Positions 29,686 to 40,160 of a DNA stretch of 45,228 nucleotides are shown one piece after another. The DNA lies in the NCBI GenBank assembly GCA_905221605.1, contig CAJNDS010000985.1:1-45228 (forward strand), written 5' to 3'. The notes beneath the pieces are model-generated. The model had not been told where the DNA came from, ran no database searches, and worked only from the letters and a program-made list of their open reading frames with translations. This stretch comes from Symbiodinium natans. Lineage: Eukaryota > Sar > Dinophyceae > Suessiales > Symbiodiniaceae. A program made the position numbers and the translations under genes. Position 1 is the first letter of the stretch. Each line of letters starts with the position of its first letter.

Positions 29686-29979
29686 TGTGAAGTCGACCAG
29701 CACTGGACTTGCACTAAGCCAATGCAATCACAGCCCGGTCACGCTGTTTTACGACTTCGCGAGTTCAAGCACTTGTGCAGCTACGCCTGAGTGCGTCCGG
29801 TCGGACCGCACAGCAACCTAAGAGCTACTGTACGACACTACCGTGCTCAAAGGCACAAGCTCGGTACTTGAGCCAAAACATTGGCATTGTTACGAATTGC
29901 AAAACTACACATGCAAGGGAAAACTACAAGCTGCACTAGCACTAAGCAAGCACTCCATGCATGCTTTGACCTGCTCACA
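29686..29979 (-). repeat. 5' LTR of copy 1 (294 bp)
   Basis: Ends are TGTGA...TCACA, a perfect 5-bp terminal inverted repeat with the usual TG/CA. About 240 bp are nearly identical to 30090-30388, with a diverged part toward 29925-29979. A putative primer binding site follows on the minus strand, so this is the 5' LTR of the element whose Gag starts at 29500. It contains a spliced-leader-like stretch (29867-29878). Confidence 0.82.
29867..29885 (-). other. Spliced-leader-like motif in LTR of copy 1
   Basis: On the minus strand this reads GCCAATGTTTTGGCTCAAG. TTTTGGCTCAAG (12 bases) is identical to the 3' end of the dinoflagellate spliced leader, preceded by GCCA at a three-base offset. Confidence 0.55.
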
Positions 29980-30089
29980 ATATATGTATATATGTATATA
30001 TGTATATATGTATATATGTATATATGTATATATGTATATATGTATATATGTATATATGTATATATGTATATATGTAGATATGTATATAT
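29980..30089. repeat. (TATATATG)n microsatellite between two LTRs
   Basis: About 13 copies of an 8-bp unit with one interruption near 30076 (GTAGATATG). It fills the whole gap between the two LTRs, starting and ending exactly at their TG/CA termini. Confidence 0.95.
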
Positions 30090-30388
30090 TGTGAAGTCGA
30101 CCAGCACTGGACTTGCACTAAGCCAATGCAATCACAGCCCGGTCACGCTGTTTTACGACTTCGCGAGTTCAAGCACTTGTGCAGCTACGCCTGAGTGCGT
30201 CCGGTCGGACCGCACAGCAACCTAGGAGCTACTGTACGACTCTACCGTGCTCAAAGGCACAAGCTCGGTACTTGAGCCAAAATATTGGCATTGCTACGAA
30301 TTGCAAAACTCTACACATGCAAAGGAAAACTACAGTACTGGTTCTGGCAGCTCTGCACATGGAACGTGCGTGCTTAGACCTGCTCACA
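30090..30388 (-). repeat. 3' LTR of copy 2 (299 bp)
   Basis: Same TGTGA...TCACA ends and body as the LTR at 29686-29979. Directly upstream in minus orientation lies GAGGGGCGAA, a plausible polypurine tract, so this is the 3' LTR of copy 2. A spliced-leader-like motif is at 30271-30283. Confidence 0.82.
30271..30296 (-). other. Spliced-leader-like motif in LTR of copy 2
   Basis: On the minus strand the motif ends ATTTTGGCTCAAG, 13 bases identical to the 3' end of the dinoflagellate spliced leader. It is preceded by GCCAAT and, slightly further upstream, CGTAGC, which also occurs in the leader. Confidence 0.6.
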
Positions 30389-30398
30389 TTCGCCCCTC
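30389..30398 (-). promoter_or_regulatory. Putative polypurine tract, copy 2
   Basis: Minus-strand GAGGGGCGAA sits directly before the TG of the LTR. Nine of ten bases are purines. Plus-strand priming at such tracts is standard for LTR elements. Confidence 0.45.
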
Positions 30399-31034
30399 AG
30401 CCGAGGCTTCCAGCTCATCTCGAGCTCGGAGTGCAGCAGGCTCGCGCTGAACACAGAAAGGGAAGGACGAGGGTGTCGCGTGCGACCATGGTGGTCCGCA
30501 CATCATGAGCATTGGCATGCGGCAGGGACGCTAGCCCGCACCACCACAACGAACGCACGACGACAGCAACCCTCAGCAGCCCTTAACCACCCTTTCCCAG
30601 GAGGTCCTCACCCTTTTGCTGGTGGGCGAGGCTCTTGAATCCTCGAGCTGGTCTCTAGCTGCCAGTACGCAGACTATGGTACAAATGGTACACTGTACAC
30701 GGCCGGTCCTAAACTACGGCTACGGCTACTCACCTATCCAGAACTACCCTACGGGCTACCGGACTCAGCGAGAGCCGCGCACATGGCTTGTGCCGCAGGC
30801 AATGCAGCTCACACGCGCTTCGGCGAGCGCATTGCCGCGACCAGGACACGGTCCGCAGCAGCCGCAACGGGCTGAGAAGAAAAGTGCGGGGTAGGCAAAA
30901 TGGGCAGGGCAAACCCTGCCGCGGCTCTTCGCCCGCTAGCAAAATACAATCAAAAGAGGCACGACAGCGTGCCGCGCTGTGATGCCTAAGAAATCGCGTG
31001 GAAACGATTCCACGCTGCGCCGACTGGCCGCAGC
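30399..31034 (-). other. 3' non-coding region of copy 2
   Basis: Between the PLD stop codon and the polypurine tract. The part from 30674 to 31034 matches 5087-5449 of copy 1; the rest is only loosely similar or unique. No coding domain is seen. Confidence 0.6.
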
Positions 31035-31662
31035 CTACTCGATACCCTGTGGAGCAGTGTTGGGGGCACGAGTGGCGATGCCAGCAACGTTGGAGCTACT
31101 GGCTCGCTCCAACTGAGGGCGCCTTGCGACCGCCTCATCGAGGGAGAATGCCTCAGCCGACACCCTCTGGAAATCCTCGATGTAGGACTGCGCGACCGGG
31201 TGCGTCTTGGAGACCTCAAGCCTAAGCCCTGCCTCCGCATTGGCTTTGCTGCTTGTGGTAAAATTGAGGCTCCCAATCAGCACCACCGCGCCATCAGGCC
31301 GCAGTAGGCAAAGGGCCTTGGCATGGTGAAGCCCTTGGATACCGGTACCTACTTTAGCCCCGCGGCCGTCGCGAGCATAGGCGTCGCGCACGGATGTGCC
31401 GCAACCCACCTTCACCTCGGCGCCTGCAGCCGCCAAGCGTTTCAACGCTTGCCACTGCAGTTTGGTGCGGTGGCATTGTCCCATGTCGGCGACAATCCGA
31501 ACGCCTGCGCCCTTGCTAAGCGACGCTTCGATTGCCTCGATGCAGGATGGGCAATCTAAGCTGTACGCCCGGATGTAGATCACATCCTCTGCTGCTCCAG
31601 ACCCAAGCAGCGTTTGGGCGGCCTGAACGTATGGCCCGCCCGCAAGGAATTCCGCTTCTTGA
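31035..31662 (-). pseudogene. PLD-superfamily phosphodiesterase domain, copy 2
   Basis: Carries the same HKD motif (LHHAKALCLLRPDGAVVLIG, SLNFTTSS) as copy 1, with the domain body intact from about 31660 to the stop at 31035. One base is missing at about 31660 relative to copy 1 (CTTCTTGACTGG against CTTCTTTGACTGG), which separates the domain from the SWIM-finger frame. Conservation of the catalytic motif in both copies suggests the domain was functional in the source element. Confidence 0.8.
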
Positions 31663-32935
31663 CTGGAGAACTCCTAGCGGGGACTGGGCCCTTGTTCCTC
31701 CGGCTGGGTGTGCGCGCCACAGTGGCAGTGGCGGCACGTTGCACGAAGCCGGACTGTGCGTGGGCTGCGCTCGCTCCATCTGCTGGGGCCGCGGCCAGGT
31801 CACGACCCGCGAGCCCCTGAAAGCAGGAGAGCCCGCGGCTCTTGGCCGCAAGTTGGGAGAAGCATCCTTCACTGTTCCCCAAACCCAACACAACCTTACC
31901 CTTAGCTAGGGCTTCGGAGGCGGTACTCCGAATGGAGTCAGTGAGCGCAGGACCCGCGCCTCGCTGGGCCGCGTGCAAAAACCCTAGGGATCGAGCGGTG
32001 TCCATTGCGGCATCGCAATGCCCGCAGCGTCCCTCTGCTAGGTAAGCACGACAGCCACAGGCAGCTGTCTCCTCCTTGAGGTGCACCCAAACTTTATGGG
32101 TCACCCCTTTCTTAGTGCTCGCGACCTCAAACGTCGCTTCAGAGCCAAGGAGTTGAGACAGCCGCGCCTCAGGGGCCGCGGTGTTGCCATGTCGCAGATG
32201 CGCAATGCGATTGGCAACGGCACGACTCACGTACCACAGAACAGCGCTGCACAAGATCACTACCAGAGTGATGGCTGTTCCGGCGACCCACACGGTCCGC
32301 CTGGCCCCGAAATTGTTGCAACCGCGTGCATGGAGTCCTCGACAACATGCACAGCCCCGCGGTGCAACTGCAAGGCAATCGGCGCCGACGCTGCAGCCGC
32401 CAGGCCCCACCAGCCGTTGATGTTCCCGTTGAGGGCGTGCATCAACCGATTGAGGAGCCCGCGACCCAGGAAAAAGGGGGTCCGCGGCGGAAGCGGAACA
32501 CTCGGCGGCGGCCGGGCCGACCCGCACGGGAAGGCTGGGACCCAGCTTGTGCTTGGGCGGGGTTGGAGCGCGGCAACTATGCCCGCGGCGTAAGCGCCCC
32601 AGGCGTACCTGCCCCTCCCCTTGGGCTTGCCCTTGGCATCGGACTTGCCTCTGCCCTTCGGCTTGCCCTGGCCCTTGCCACGGGCATCTGCCCAAGCACT
32701 CCAAGGGTCGCGGCCCTTGCCGTACGTCGCGTCTTCGCGACGTCGCTTACCGCCCCTCTTCTTGTGTTTGTTTCTAAGAAGAGGTTGGATGGTTTCTTGG
32801 TCCATCGCACGATTGGCCAGAAGGATCTCGTGCTCCAGCTCGTCCTGGCTGCTTTCGGAGCCAGAGTCCCTCTCTTCGCCACGCCGCGGATCAGGGATCC
32901 CGCGAGAGACGACCTCTCTGCCAAACGGAGAGGGG
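31663..32935 (-). pseudogene. Basic linker, transmembrane helix and SWIM finger, copy 2
   Basis: Same segment as 15128-16390 of copy 1: acidic/basic linker (AMDQETIQPLLRNKHKKRGG, KGQGKPKGRGKSDAKGK), hydrophobic helix VWVAGTAITLVVILCSAVL (about 32225-32290) and SWIM finger ACGCRAYLAEGRCGH (about 32025-32070). A deletion of roughly 28 bp near 32304 and the two-base insertion near 32920 break the frame. This copy preserves the uninterrupted YR-element target site at 31676-31695. Confidence 0.7.
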
Positions 32936-34751
32936 TGCTGCAGCGAAAGCACAGCTGCCTGAATGAAAGATTCCATTCATAGCAGTTAGGGCACTGCCAC
33001 CCTGCAATGCGGAGCGCTTCGCTGATGTGATCATCGCGCTCCGCCTTCTCCGCCTGGCGCCGCTCTCGCTTCTTGGCGCGCTCGGCCGCCTGCGCCTCCT
33101 CGGCCGCCTGGAGGGCTTCAGCGAGTTCCTCATCGCTGAGAAGCCTCGCGGCATCCGCCCGCGCTTGTTGTTCTTCAAGCTCTTCGGCAGAAAACCTCCG
33201 CCTCCATTGCTCTGGCGCGGTTTGAGGGTCTACCTCCCACCACCCGATGTCGATCCCGTTGATCCATCGGCCGTCGCACGGGGCACCCGCATTCGGGCCG
33301 CCCGCGTGCGTGGTGAGGCACTGGTCCTCGGTAACCGGGTTGATGGCTTCGCAGAAGAAGCACCGCCAGCTGCCGTAGGGGTAAAAGCGGCCTTCGACGT
33401 AGGCTCGGTTGGCAGGGAGGGCGACATCGTCCGCCTCATCCGCGGTGCCTGCCTCCATCTCAACCGAGACCTCCTCGTCCTTGACAACCTCAGCTTCCTC
33501 CTCCTGTTCCTCCTTGACCAGGGGCTCTTCTTGCTCCCGGCCAACGTTGAGGTGGGACTCAGTGCGAACCTCGGCGCGCATCAAAATGACGTCAAGGCTA
33601 TCCGCGGCTGGGTCGCCCGCGAAGAAGGAATCGATCTCCTGGGCATGGAGATCGTCAAGAGGCGTCACCAGGTCTGGCGAGTAATCCCGCTTGGAACGAC
33701 GCTCTGCCAGGCGTTGCTGAACGTCGCTCGTCGGCGGCCCGAGGGCCCGCCCGCGCGGAGCGGCCTCCCGCGGAGGTCCATGCTCGGCCTCCTCCGTGGG
33801 CTCGCTCTTGGGCGTGGACCCTCCACCGCTACTCTCTGGAGCGGGATCCAGCTCGGGGTCATCGCGAAGCCACCCCGGTGGATGACTACCACCATAAATG
33901 TGGTGCGATCCGTCCTCAAGCTGGATTCGGTCCCCTCTCTTCAGGAGCGGGACCTTCGAGTGATCGTACCCGTTGGCTTTGTGGTACCGAATCACTCGGA
34001 GCATGGGCACCTCCCCATACCCACCGTCCTTTCCTCGGCGGAACAACCGTCCCCGCCAGTCTTGACGAAAAGGGTCAAGAGGTGCGGAGGGGCTGATCCC
34101 CAGGTTGGGCGGAAGAGAGGCGCCATGGCAGGCCGCCTGATGCAAGTGGTATTGCACCAGCGACTCAAAGGCCAACCCGCATCCCGGAGCTGAGCATCCA
34201 TAGTGGCCGTCAGCATTGGGGCGAGGCACCTCTGGGGCCGGGGCGGACTGGACGGTCCCGCCTCTTGAAAGCCTGGCGGAACTGCTCGATCCTGCACCCC
34301 CGGGAGCATCCTGACCATCGTCAGACACCTCTTCCCCGTCGGCGCCTTCCCCGGCCGCCCGATTCTCTCCCCCACGGCGCAGAGATTTGAGGGATTCCTC
34401 ACGCTTGGTGATCTTTTCTAGCTTCACCATCGCGGTTCCCGCCACCTCCAGTATTTTCGACTGGAGTTTCTGCGCTCTCAGAAGAGCTTCGGACCGCGCG
34501 AGGTACTCCTTCGCGCTGCTGACCACCGATTGGCCAAGCTCGAGGACTCCTTCCTCTGTGCTCCCGGCCTGGGCCCCATCAGCGGGCTCTTCGTCCTCCT
34601 TCACCTTGACCGCGGCTTGGGGCGCCCGCGTGTCGGGAAGATCCGAGCTGGAACTATCTTCCTCGACACCTTCAGCTTGGGCTGCCTCTTCCTCGGCCTG
34701 GACTCTTGCTCTTGCCCCTGCCCTTCGACCCTCCTCCACCCATCGCGGCAC
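32936..34751 (-). pseudogene. Coiled coil, C2H2 and RanBP2-type fingers, copy 2 (2'-phosphotransferase deleted)
   Basis: Begins in the basic leader of the missing domain and passes straight into AEEEAAQAEGVEED. Continues with coiled coil (EYLARSEALLRAQKLQSKIL), C2H2 finger (YGCSAPGCGLAFESL..., about 34120-34205), a linker with SHHIYGGSHPPGW that copy 1 has partly lost, the ribbon WRCFFCEAINPVTEDQCL (about 33340-33395) and the RanBP2-type finger WQCPNCYEWNLSFRQLCFRC (about 32945-33006). The finger block is open from 34751 to about 32930. Confidence 0.75.
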
Positions 34752-35440
34752 TGAGGCCCGCGGCTTTGCTGGACCTCCGATGGGCGAGGAAAACCTGACG
34801 CGCCCTTGAGCGGCCAGGACACGGCCCGCTGCAAGGGGCCGGTGTGCAGTAGTGGTAGGCAGCCGCTCCCGCGCGGCCAGGGCACGGCCCGCAGCGGGGC
34901 CTTGTGGTTGACCACGAAGGTCTGGGCGACCGATCGGTCGCTCCCGCGCGGTCTGGTCGCGACCCGCAGCGGGGCGCAGTGCACAGGCACGAACGCGGGG
35001 AGGGACTACCTACCCTAGGTTCTACAACACACTTGAACCGCTGCGGCGGGGGTTTGGGGAGTTTCCTTAAGGTCTGGGCTCTAAGGCTTCTAAGGCTTCT
35101 GCTTCGACCTTGGACCGAACCTCTAGACCTGCTTGCAAAACACAGGAACGAAGCTGCACGCGACGAACGACGAAAAATCCTTCTGTCCGCAGACCGGCGA
35201 CCTGGGAAACGGCCCGCCCCAAAAACACCCGCCCTGAACACAGAAACACCCGAACAGCCCCAACATCCTGAGCATCAGAATGCGCGTGGGGTGATTCTGG
35301 TCTGAGCGCGCCGCGTCATGGTTCGCGCGCTTGGTGTTGTGCGCACCGCGAACGCCTAAGGCTTCAAGAGCAGACGACGCGCTCTGCGGAGCTGCGACTG
35401 CCCCTTTGGCGCACGCTTCGCGCACCGCCCCCTCGGCTTG
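34752..35440 (-). other. Linker between RT palm and downstream block, copy 2
   Basis: Equivalent to 18621-19273 of copy 1 and containing the same GC-rich triple repeat (34800-34975). The palm frame ends with a stop at 35123, after a ~14-bp difference from copy 1 near 35140-35150. It is not open to the next block. Confidence 0.55.
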
Positions 35441-36560
35441 GGCATCAGTGAAAAACTGCCCATCAATGACCCTACCCGTCCTAACAGTAAGATCATCCAC
35501 GTAGGCTATCCACTCCTTAGTATACTTAAGGCGCCTACCTCTGCCGGGGGCATAGGCCCTATCAACCACAAAGTTGAAATCATCTGGGCCGTTAATCGGG
35601 CCAAAGGTGAGGCCGACAGGGAGATATTTCCCTGATCTTGCCACAATGGCCAACACCTCGCGAGCACGCTTGGTGTTCCTAATTTGATTAAACCCACTAA
35701 CCGCATCCACGAAGGTATACCAAACCGAACCTACTGCGGCGGCGAGCACATCGCTACCCCGCCGACAATAGTACGTGGAGCGCTTAATTCGGGCATTCAC
35801 ACGGCGGTAGTCAACCACCAAGCGTCGCTTCCTATGCCGCTTGTAGCTGGGCATTTCCTTGGTCGGAAACGGCGCAGATCCCCAAGCCGAGCTGCCGCGG
35901 ATCAACTGACCCCGCTTGCATTCTTCTTCAAGCTTGTCGTCGACCCATTGCGCGGACTCGCCCCTCAGACTGTGAGGCTGGGACGAGACCGGCGGCCCGG
36001 TGGGGATGCAGTCATGGGCGAACTTCCTGACCGTGGTCCTGGTGGTGTCCTCCACCCAGAACCCAGCGGCCTTTCGCCGTATGACCTCCCTGACGGCTGC
36101 GATGTCAGCATCGGTCAGCCCTGGTCTGGTTGGTCCAGGCTCGATCTTCAAACCCGACCATACGAGGTCTCTATAGGCCTCGGTGCGCCTAGGATCCTCC
36201 GCGACCTTCTCGCCCGCAAGAGCATAGACCTCAAGGTCAGCCCGGACGGAATCCCAGTCCTTGGCGTCCGCCTTGGTTCGCCAAAACGCTTCCTTCTCAG
36301 CGGCGTACTTATCCACCTCCTTATCCAGCTCCGCACGCTCTGCTGGCGTGAGGTCCTCGCCCGAGCGCACGTCCGGGAGGGGAACGACTGGAGAGGGCTG
36401 TGGCGCAGCCGCGGCGCTATCCGCACCCGCAGTGGCTGGAAAGCTTTCAACTGCAGCGGTGCACAGCTCTTCTGCGCCCCTCAGACCAAGGTCCTGGAGT
36501 GATGCGCAGAAAGCCGCCCCTATGAGGTTGTAGTCGGCTTGCGCGCGCCCAACGTGCTTG
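35441..36560 (-). pseudogene. RT fingers and palm domain with YVDD, copy 2
   Basis: Native orientation. Fingers and palm motifs are identical in kind to copy 1: FWVEDTTRTTVRKFAHDC, RRLVVDYRRVNARIKRS, WYTFVDAVSGFNQI, LTFGPINGPDDFNFVV and WIAYVDDLTV (YVDD at 35492-35503). It sits downstream of integrase in the same open frame (37954-35123, 943 codons) and has no thumb/RNase H after it. The palm itself is intact. Confidence 0.88.
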
Positions 36561-37560
36561 TGCTGCACTGCGCCTAACGCATCCGGCCTACTACACCTCA
36601 AACCTACCGATTCTAAGCTGAAATCGGCGAGCCACAGGGCCCCGCTCTCAACGAGGTTGTCGCGGCCACTGGCCCGCGCGAACTGGCATATGTCAGCCCG
36701 CACGAAAGCCCAAGGCCAGCGTGGCTCTGCGAGCGTCCCAAACAAGGCGCCCCACTCCTCTAGCCGCCAGGGTTCCCACTCGCCTTTTTGTGCCTGCAAA
36801 TGCAGCGCGACGTGGGCGCCCGCGCGCGTGCGTTCCTGCGCACACCGGACGACTAGCTGAAGGAAAGCTCGGGGCACATTCTTGCCCTCAAGCCCAATCA
36901 CGAGCACCTTCGGCTCTGCGCGCAAAACAGCGCCGCTAATTGCCTCTAAGTGCCCTTCTGCGGCCAGGTTCCAGGTGATCCCGTAGGCCTGCTTGCCTTG
37001 CACAAAAGCTGGAACAACCCTGTACCCTTGCCTCCTAGCCGCGTCGGAAACGACCGCGTCACCCCAAGCAACCTCTAAGACATCGGCAACCCCTCCAAGG
37101 AAATACTGCCGGAACCAACTCTCGACAGCACCCGACTCTGGGGAAGCCCTAGGCTGCAACACGCGGGGTTCCGCGACCAAGAGGTCCGCGAGGGCCTCTC
37201 GGATCGAGAGCACACCCGTGCTGGCGCGAGACGCTCTCTCGAGCGTCCTGTCCTGCAACGAGTACGCTCCCTTGTCCAACTTTCTGGCCGAGGCTGCAGC
37301 AAGCACGCCGTCGCGGTTCAGGTCGATCTTGGAAATGATCTCCCTGACGGAAACCGCTTCGTGGGCCGGACGAGTCCCCTCTGAAAGCGTGAGCGCACCG
37401 TCCTCGGCGATGTATGCAAGCCGCCATTTGACGCGAACCCCGCTGGCGTCGGGGAGATAGCGGTGCACGCCGACCTGCGCACGGGCAGCATCTACCTGCG
37501 TGACCCGTCCTAACCTGCACACCTTAGGGCCTCCACCTACACCCCGATAGGCAATGCGGT
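36561..37560 (-). pseudogene. Domain between integrase and RT palm, methyltransferase-like relic, copy 2
   Basis: Continuous with the palm frame. Landmarks: GVRVKWRLAYIAEDGALTL, SGAVESWFRQYFLGGVADVL, EVAWGDAVVSDAARRQGYRV, EPKVLVIGLEGKNVPR, FLQLVVRCAQERTRAGAHVA and EWEPWRLEEWGALFGTL. The spacing resembles the methyltransferase-like domain of other dinoflagellate retroelements but lacks the catalytic Cys-Pro and Glu motifs. This copy has no frameshift here, so the region is under constraint or young. Confidence 0.5.
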
Positions 37561-39201
37561 CGCCAAGGCGGAGGACGAAGTCCCTCCCGCGCCTGGTCAG
37601 CGTGAACTCCACTTGCTTGGCGTCGCCTTGAACCTGTTGCCCTAAGCTGGGGCGAGACGAGCCGTCCCCGCCGGTTCCATCGTCCTCAAAGACGACCGGC
37701 TCGCGGGATTCCGCGCCATCTGCATCCGCAGGAACAAGAATGCAGTCTTCTGCGTGCGCCTCCATCGGGCCGCGCCGGGCGGAAGAAGTACCCCCCGACT
37801 CCATCGACACGGGCTCCAAGGTGAGCCTGTGGCCCTTGACTTCCAACACGCGCCAGGGGCCGGTCAGACCCGGTTTCCAAGGCACACGCCCCGCCCCCTC
37901 TGAACGGGCCCTCGGAGCGTTCCAGACCACTCGGTCTCCTGGCTTAAGGTCCACAGTGCGCCTATGGCGATTTGCAAGTTTCGCCCGCGCTTTGAAGACC
38001 GCGTCCAGTGCTCTCGGACCGCAGCAGCTAGTTCCGAGAACTGCTTAAACTGGCTCCGAGCCCAATCAGAGATGGGTTCGAACTGCAAGGCGTCACGCAG
38101 GACGTCCTTTTCAAGTGGTAGAGCGAGCGACCAGCTCCGCTCTAGGTCCCTCGGGGTATACCCGTGGGGTCCCGGAGTGTTATCTATGACGTACTCCGCC
38201 ACCACGAGCCAATCCGACCAAGCTTCGGAAATGGAGGCGCCGACTTGCCTGACGACCGCCCCCAGCACCTTTTGAACTTCTTGGTGGACTCGCTCGTTTG
38301 CGCCCAACTCACAAGGCCTCAAGGGCGCGCTGAACCGCCACTCGGTCCCAAGCATAGCGCTGAGTTCTGCCATGAGCGCATTCTTGAACTCTGGCCCTCT
38401 ATCCGACCTGATGAGGCTCGGGATCGTCCTGCTGCGAAGCACACAGCGCACGAACGCCCTCCTGACTTCAGCATGAGTCAGAGACCTCATCGGCTCGAGG
38501 AGGACAGCATGACTGAGGCAATCGAAGTACGTAAGCGAGTACCTATGCCCCTCCCTGTCCTCTCGGTTCGGACCTTCACAGTCCACGCTGACTTCCTGCC
38601 AGCATGTCTCGGCGCCACATTTGACCGCACGAGCTTCAACCTTCGTCGGTCGAGAGCGGCCTTTAATGCAAGCGAGACACTTGGCGACCCAGGTCCGCAC
38701 ATCTTTCTCTAAGTCGGGCCACCAGACTGCCCTCTCTAGCAGCTTGACGGTAACCTCAGCAGACCTATAGCAAGCGCGGCGCCAGGTCACCCCATTCGCG
38801 CCCGCAGCCCCGTTGGGAACCACTGGGACTACGACGGTTTGACCCGTCCTGAGGGTCACCTCGCGCTCGAGCAACCCGTCTCCGGATATCTCCATTGGCG
38901 GCTCTGGCTTGCGAATCGAGCCCGCCAATGAGGGATCGCGCCGCTGACCCTCGTACCACGCCGTACGAAGGGATCCCGTGACTCGGAACTCCGAAATGTT
39001 CGCCGCGTCCCTTGCCTCGACCGCAAGCTGTTCACGACGATTTTCGTCCTCCCCCGCGATCAGGCTCAAAGACGGAACACCGCCCTTAAACTCGACCTTG
39101 ACCTTGGTTGAGGAATGGTCCCAAATGCACAGGATGGGGCTATGGCTAACGAGCTCTAGAACCACTGCAGGGCCCTTGTGCTCTTCACCCATAAACGCCA
39201 A
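37561..39201 (-). pseudogene. Integrase, copy 2, with deleted HHCC histidines
   Basis: DDE triad present: VSVDCEGP (about 38577-38593), IRSDRGPEF (about 38390-38412) and GANERVHQEV (about 38285-38310). GPY/F-like C-terminus is at about 37830-37880. Relative to copy 1 a 33-bp in-frame deletion near 38766 removes the 11 residues holding both zinc-binding histidines. CLACIKGR remains. A one-base loss near 37990 shifts the frame between the catalytic core and the C-terminal module. The N-terminal border of integrase is not sharp. Confidence 0.87.
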
Positions 39202-40160
39202 AACTCTACCCTTCAGCTTGCACTCATTGGCATTCTTCCCGCGACTGATAGCGCCCGCGGTCCAATGCCCTTCTACGCCCTCGTTGGACGAAGAGAATTG
39301 AGCAAGGACCCTTTACGCCTGCAGGGTAGACCTGCGGGGATCCGAAGCTGCTTCTCCGGTTGCCCGCCAGCCAATGACCTGAGTAACCCTACCCACAAGG
39401 GCTATCAGCTTGCCGAAGGAGGGGTCTAAGGCAACCTCTTTACCATTAGACCTCCAGAGCACTTCACACTGCTCATTCACGACATGTCTGTGGCCGTGCC
39501 AGTTCACCACTGACGACCAATGCACGACGATGTCGCCCTGAACCACATTCAGGGGCGGGCAGTTGTGCCCCGCCACCACAGCACCATCTTCTCTAACCAC
39601 CCATGTGGTCCAGTAAGGCTTCACATCGCCCCACTTGGAAAGATCCTTGTGCTGGGAGCCGAGGCTGAGCTTCATGGAATGGCTCTTCTTCCATATCTTC
39701 CCACTCAGCATGCCATATGCAGTGGGAACTGGAGCATCTTTGGGCGTAGTCCTAAACCCTACCGCCCATTGCTGGATGGTTGAGGACCTAACCCTAACCA
39801 AACCTCCTGTCCTATCCAAAGTTGCAAGGACGGAGTTGACCTCTAGGCCCACCTCATGGGCCTCAAGGTCGCCCTCAAGCGGAGGTTCGGGCTCCTCCCG
39901 CTCGGCTATCTCTACCGAGATATCGACTGCCTCTTTCTCGATGCAGGCGGGGCAGCGAGAAAACAGGTAGGTCCGCTTGCCGCAGATGCACAGACCCTCA
40001 TGGTCCCAAAGGGGTCGTGACGGTTCGTCCAGCATCCCTCTAATGCTGGCATCATCAATGGAACGAACCGCGTCCAGCCTCAAGGACCGCAGAACCTCCG
40101 CCCCCAATGCCTGCTTCCCTACGATCCCAAAACCTCGCAGGGGAGGCTCCGAAAATCCTT
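39202..40160 (-). pseudogene. Zinc ribbon and integrase-proximal linker, copy 2
   Basis: Contains CICGKRTYLFSRCPACIEKE (about 39940-40000; CxC...CxxC) and a conserved region WAVGFRTTPKDAPVPTAYGM, SKWGDVKPYWTTWVV and GDIVVHWSSVVNWHGHRHVV. Copy 2 keeps this open across 39600 where copy 1 has a one-base insertion. The frame changes near 39310-39350 before integrase. Function is unknown; a zinc ribbon just before integrase may aid DNA or protein contacts. Confidence 0.6.

Larger units (their letters stand above)
5040..29979 (-). mobile_element. Giant Ty3-like LTR retroelement, copy 1 (5'-LTR bearing, disrupted)
   Basis: Minus-strand element with its 5' LTR at 29686-29979. Homology to copy 2 continues to about 5087 and, more diverged, to about 5040. 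No 3' LTR matching 29686-29979 is found at the left end, so the 3' end is truncated or decayed. Coding order is Gag, protease, thumb/RNase H, integrase, then an inverted block with the RT palm and 2'-phosphotransferase, then zinc fingers/SWIM, then the PLD domain. It is broken by a 0.7-kb Gag deletion near 28106, several 1-2 bp indels, a 46-bp deletion near 26778, a 5.3-kb inversion and a 9-kb YR-element insertion. Confidence 0.85.

Noticed and set aside
29843-30225. Repetitive Ile/Tyr/Met open frames
   Set aside because: Translations of the (TATATATG)n microsatellite.
35684-36502. 272-codon plus-strand open frame opposite the RT palm
   Set aside because: Antisense to conserved RT motifs; only a consequence of high third-position GC.
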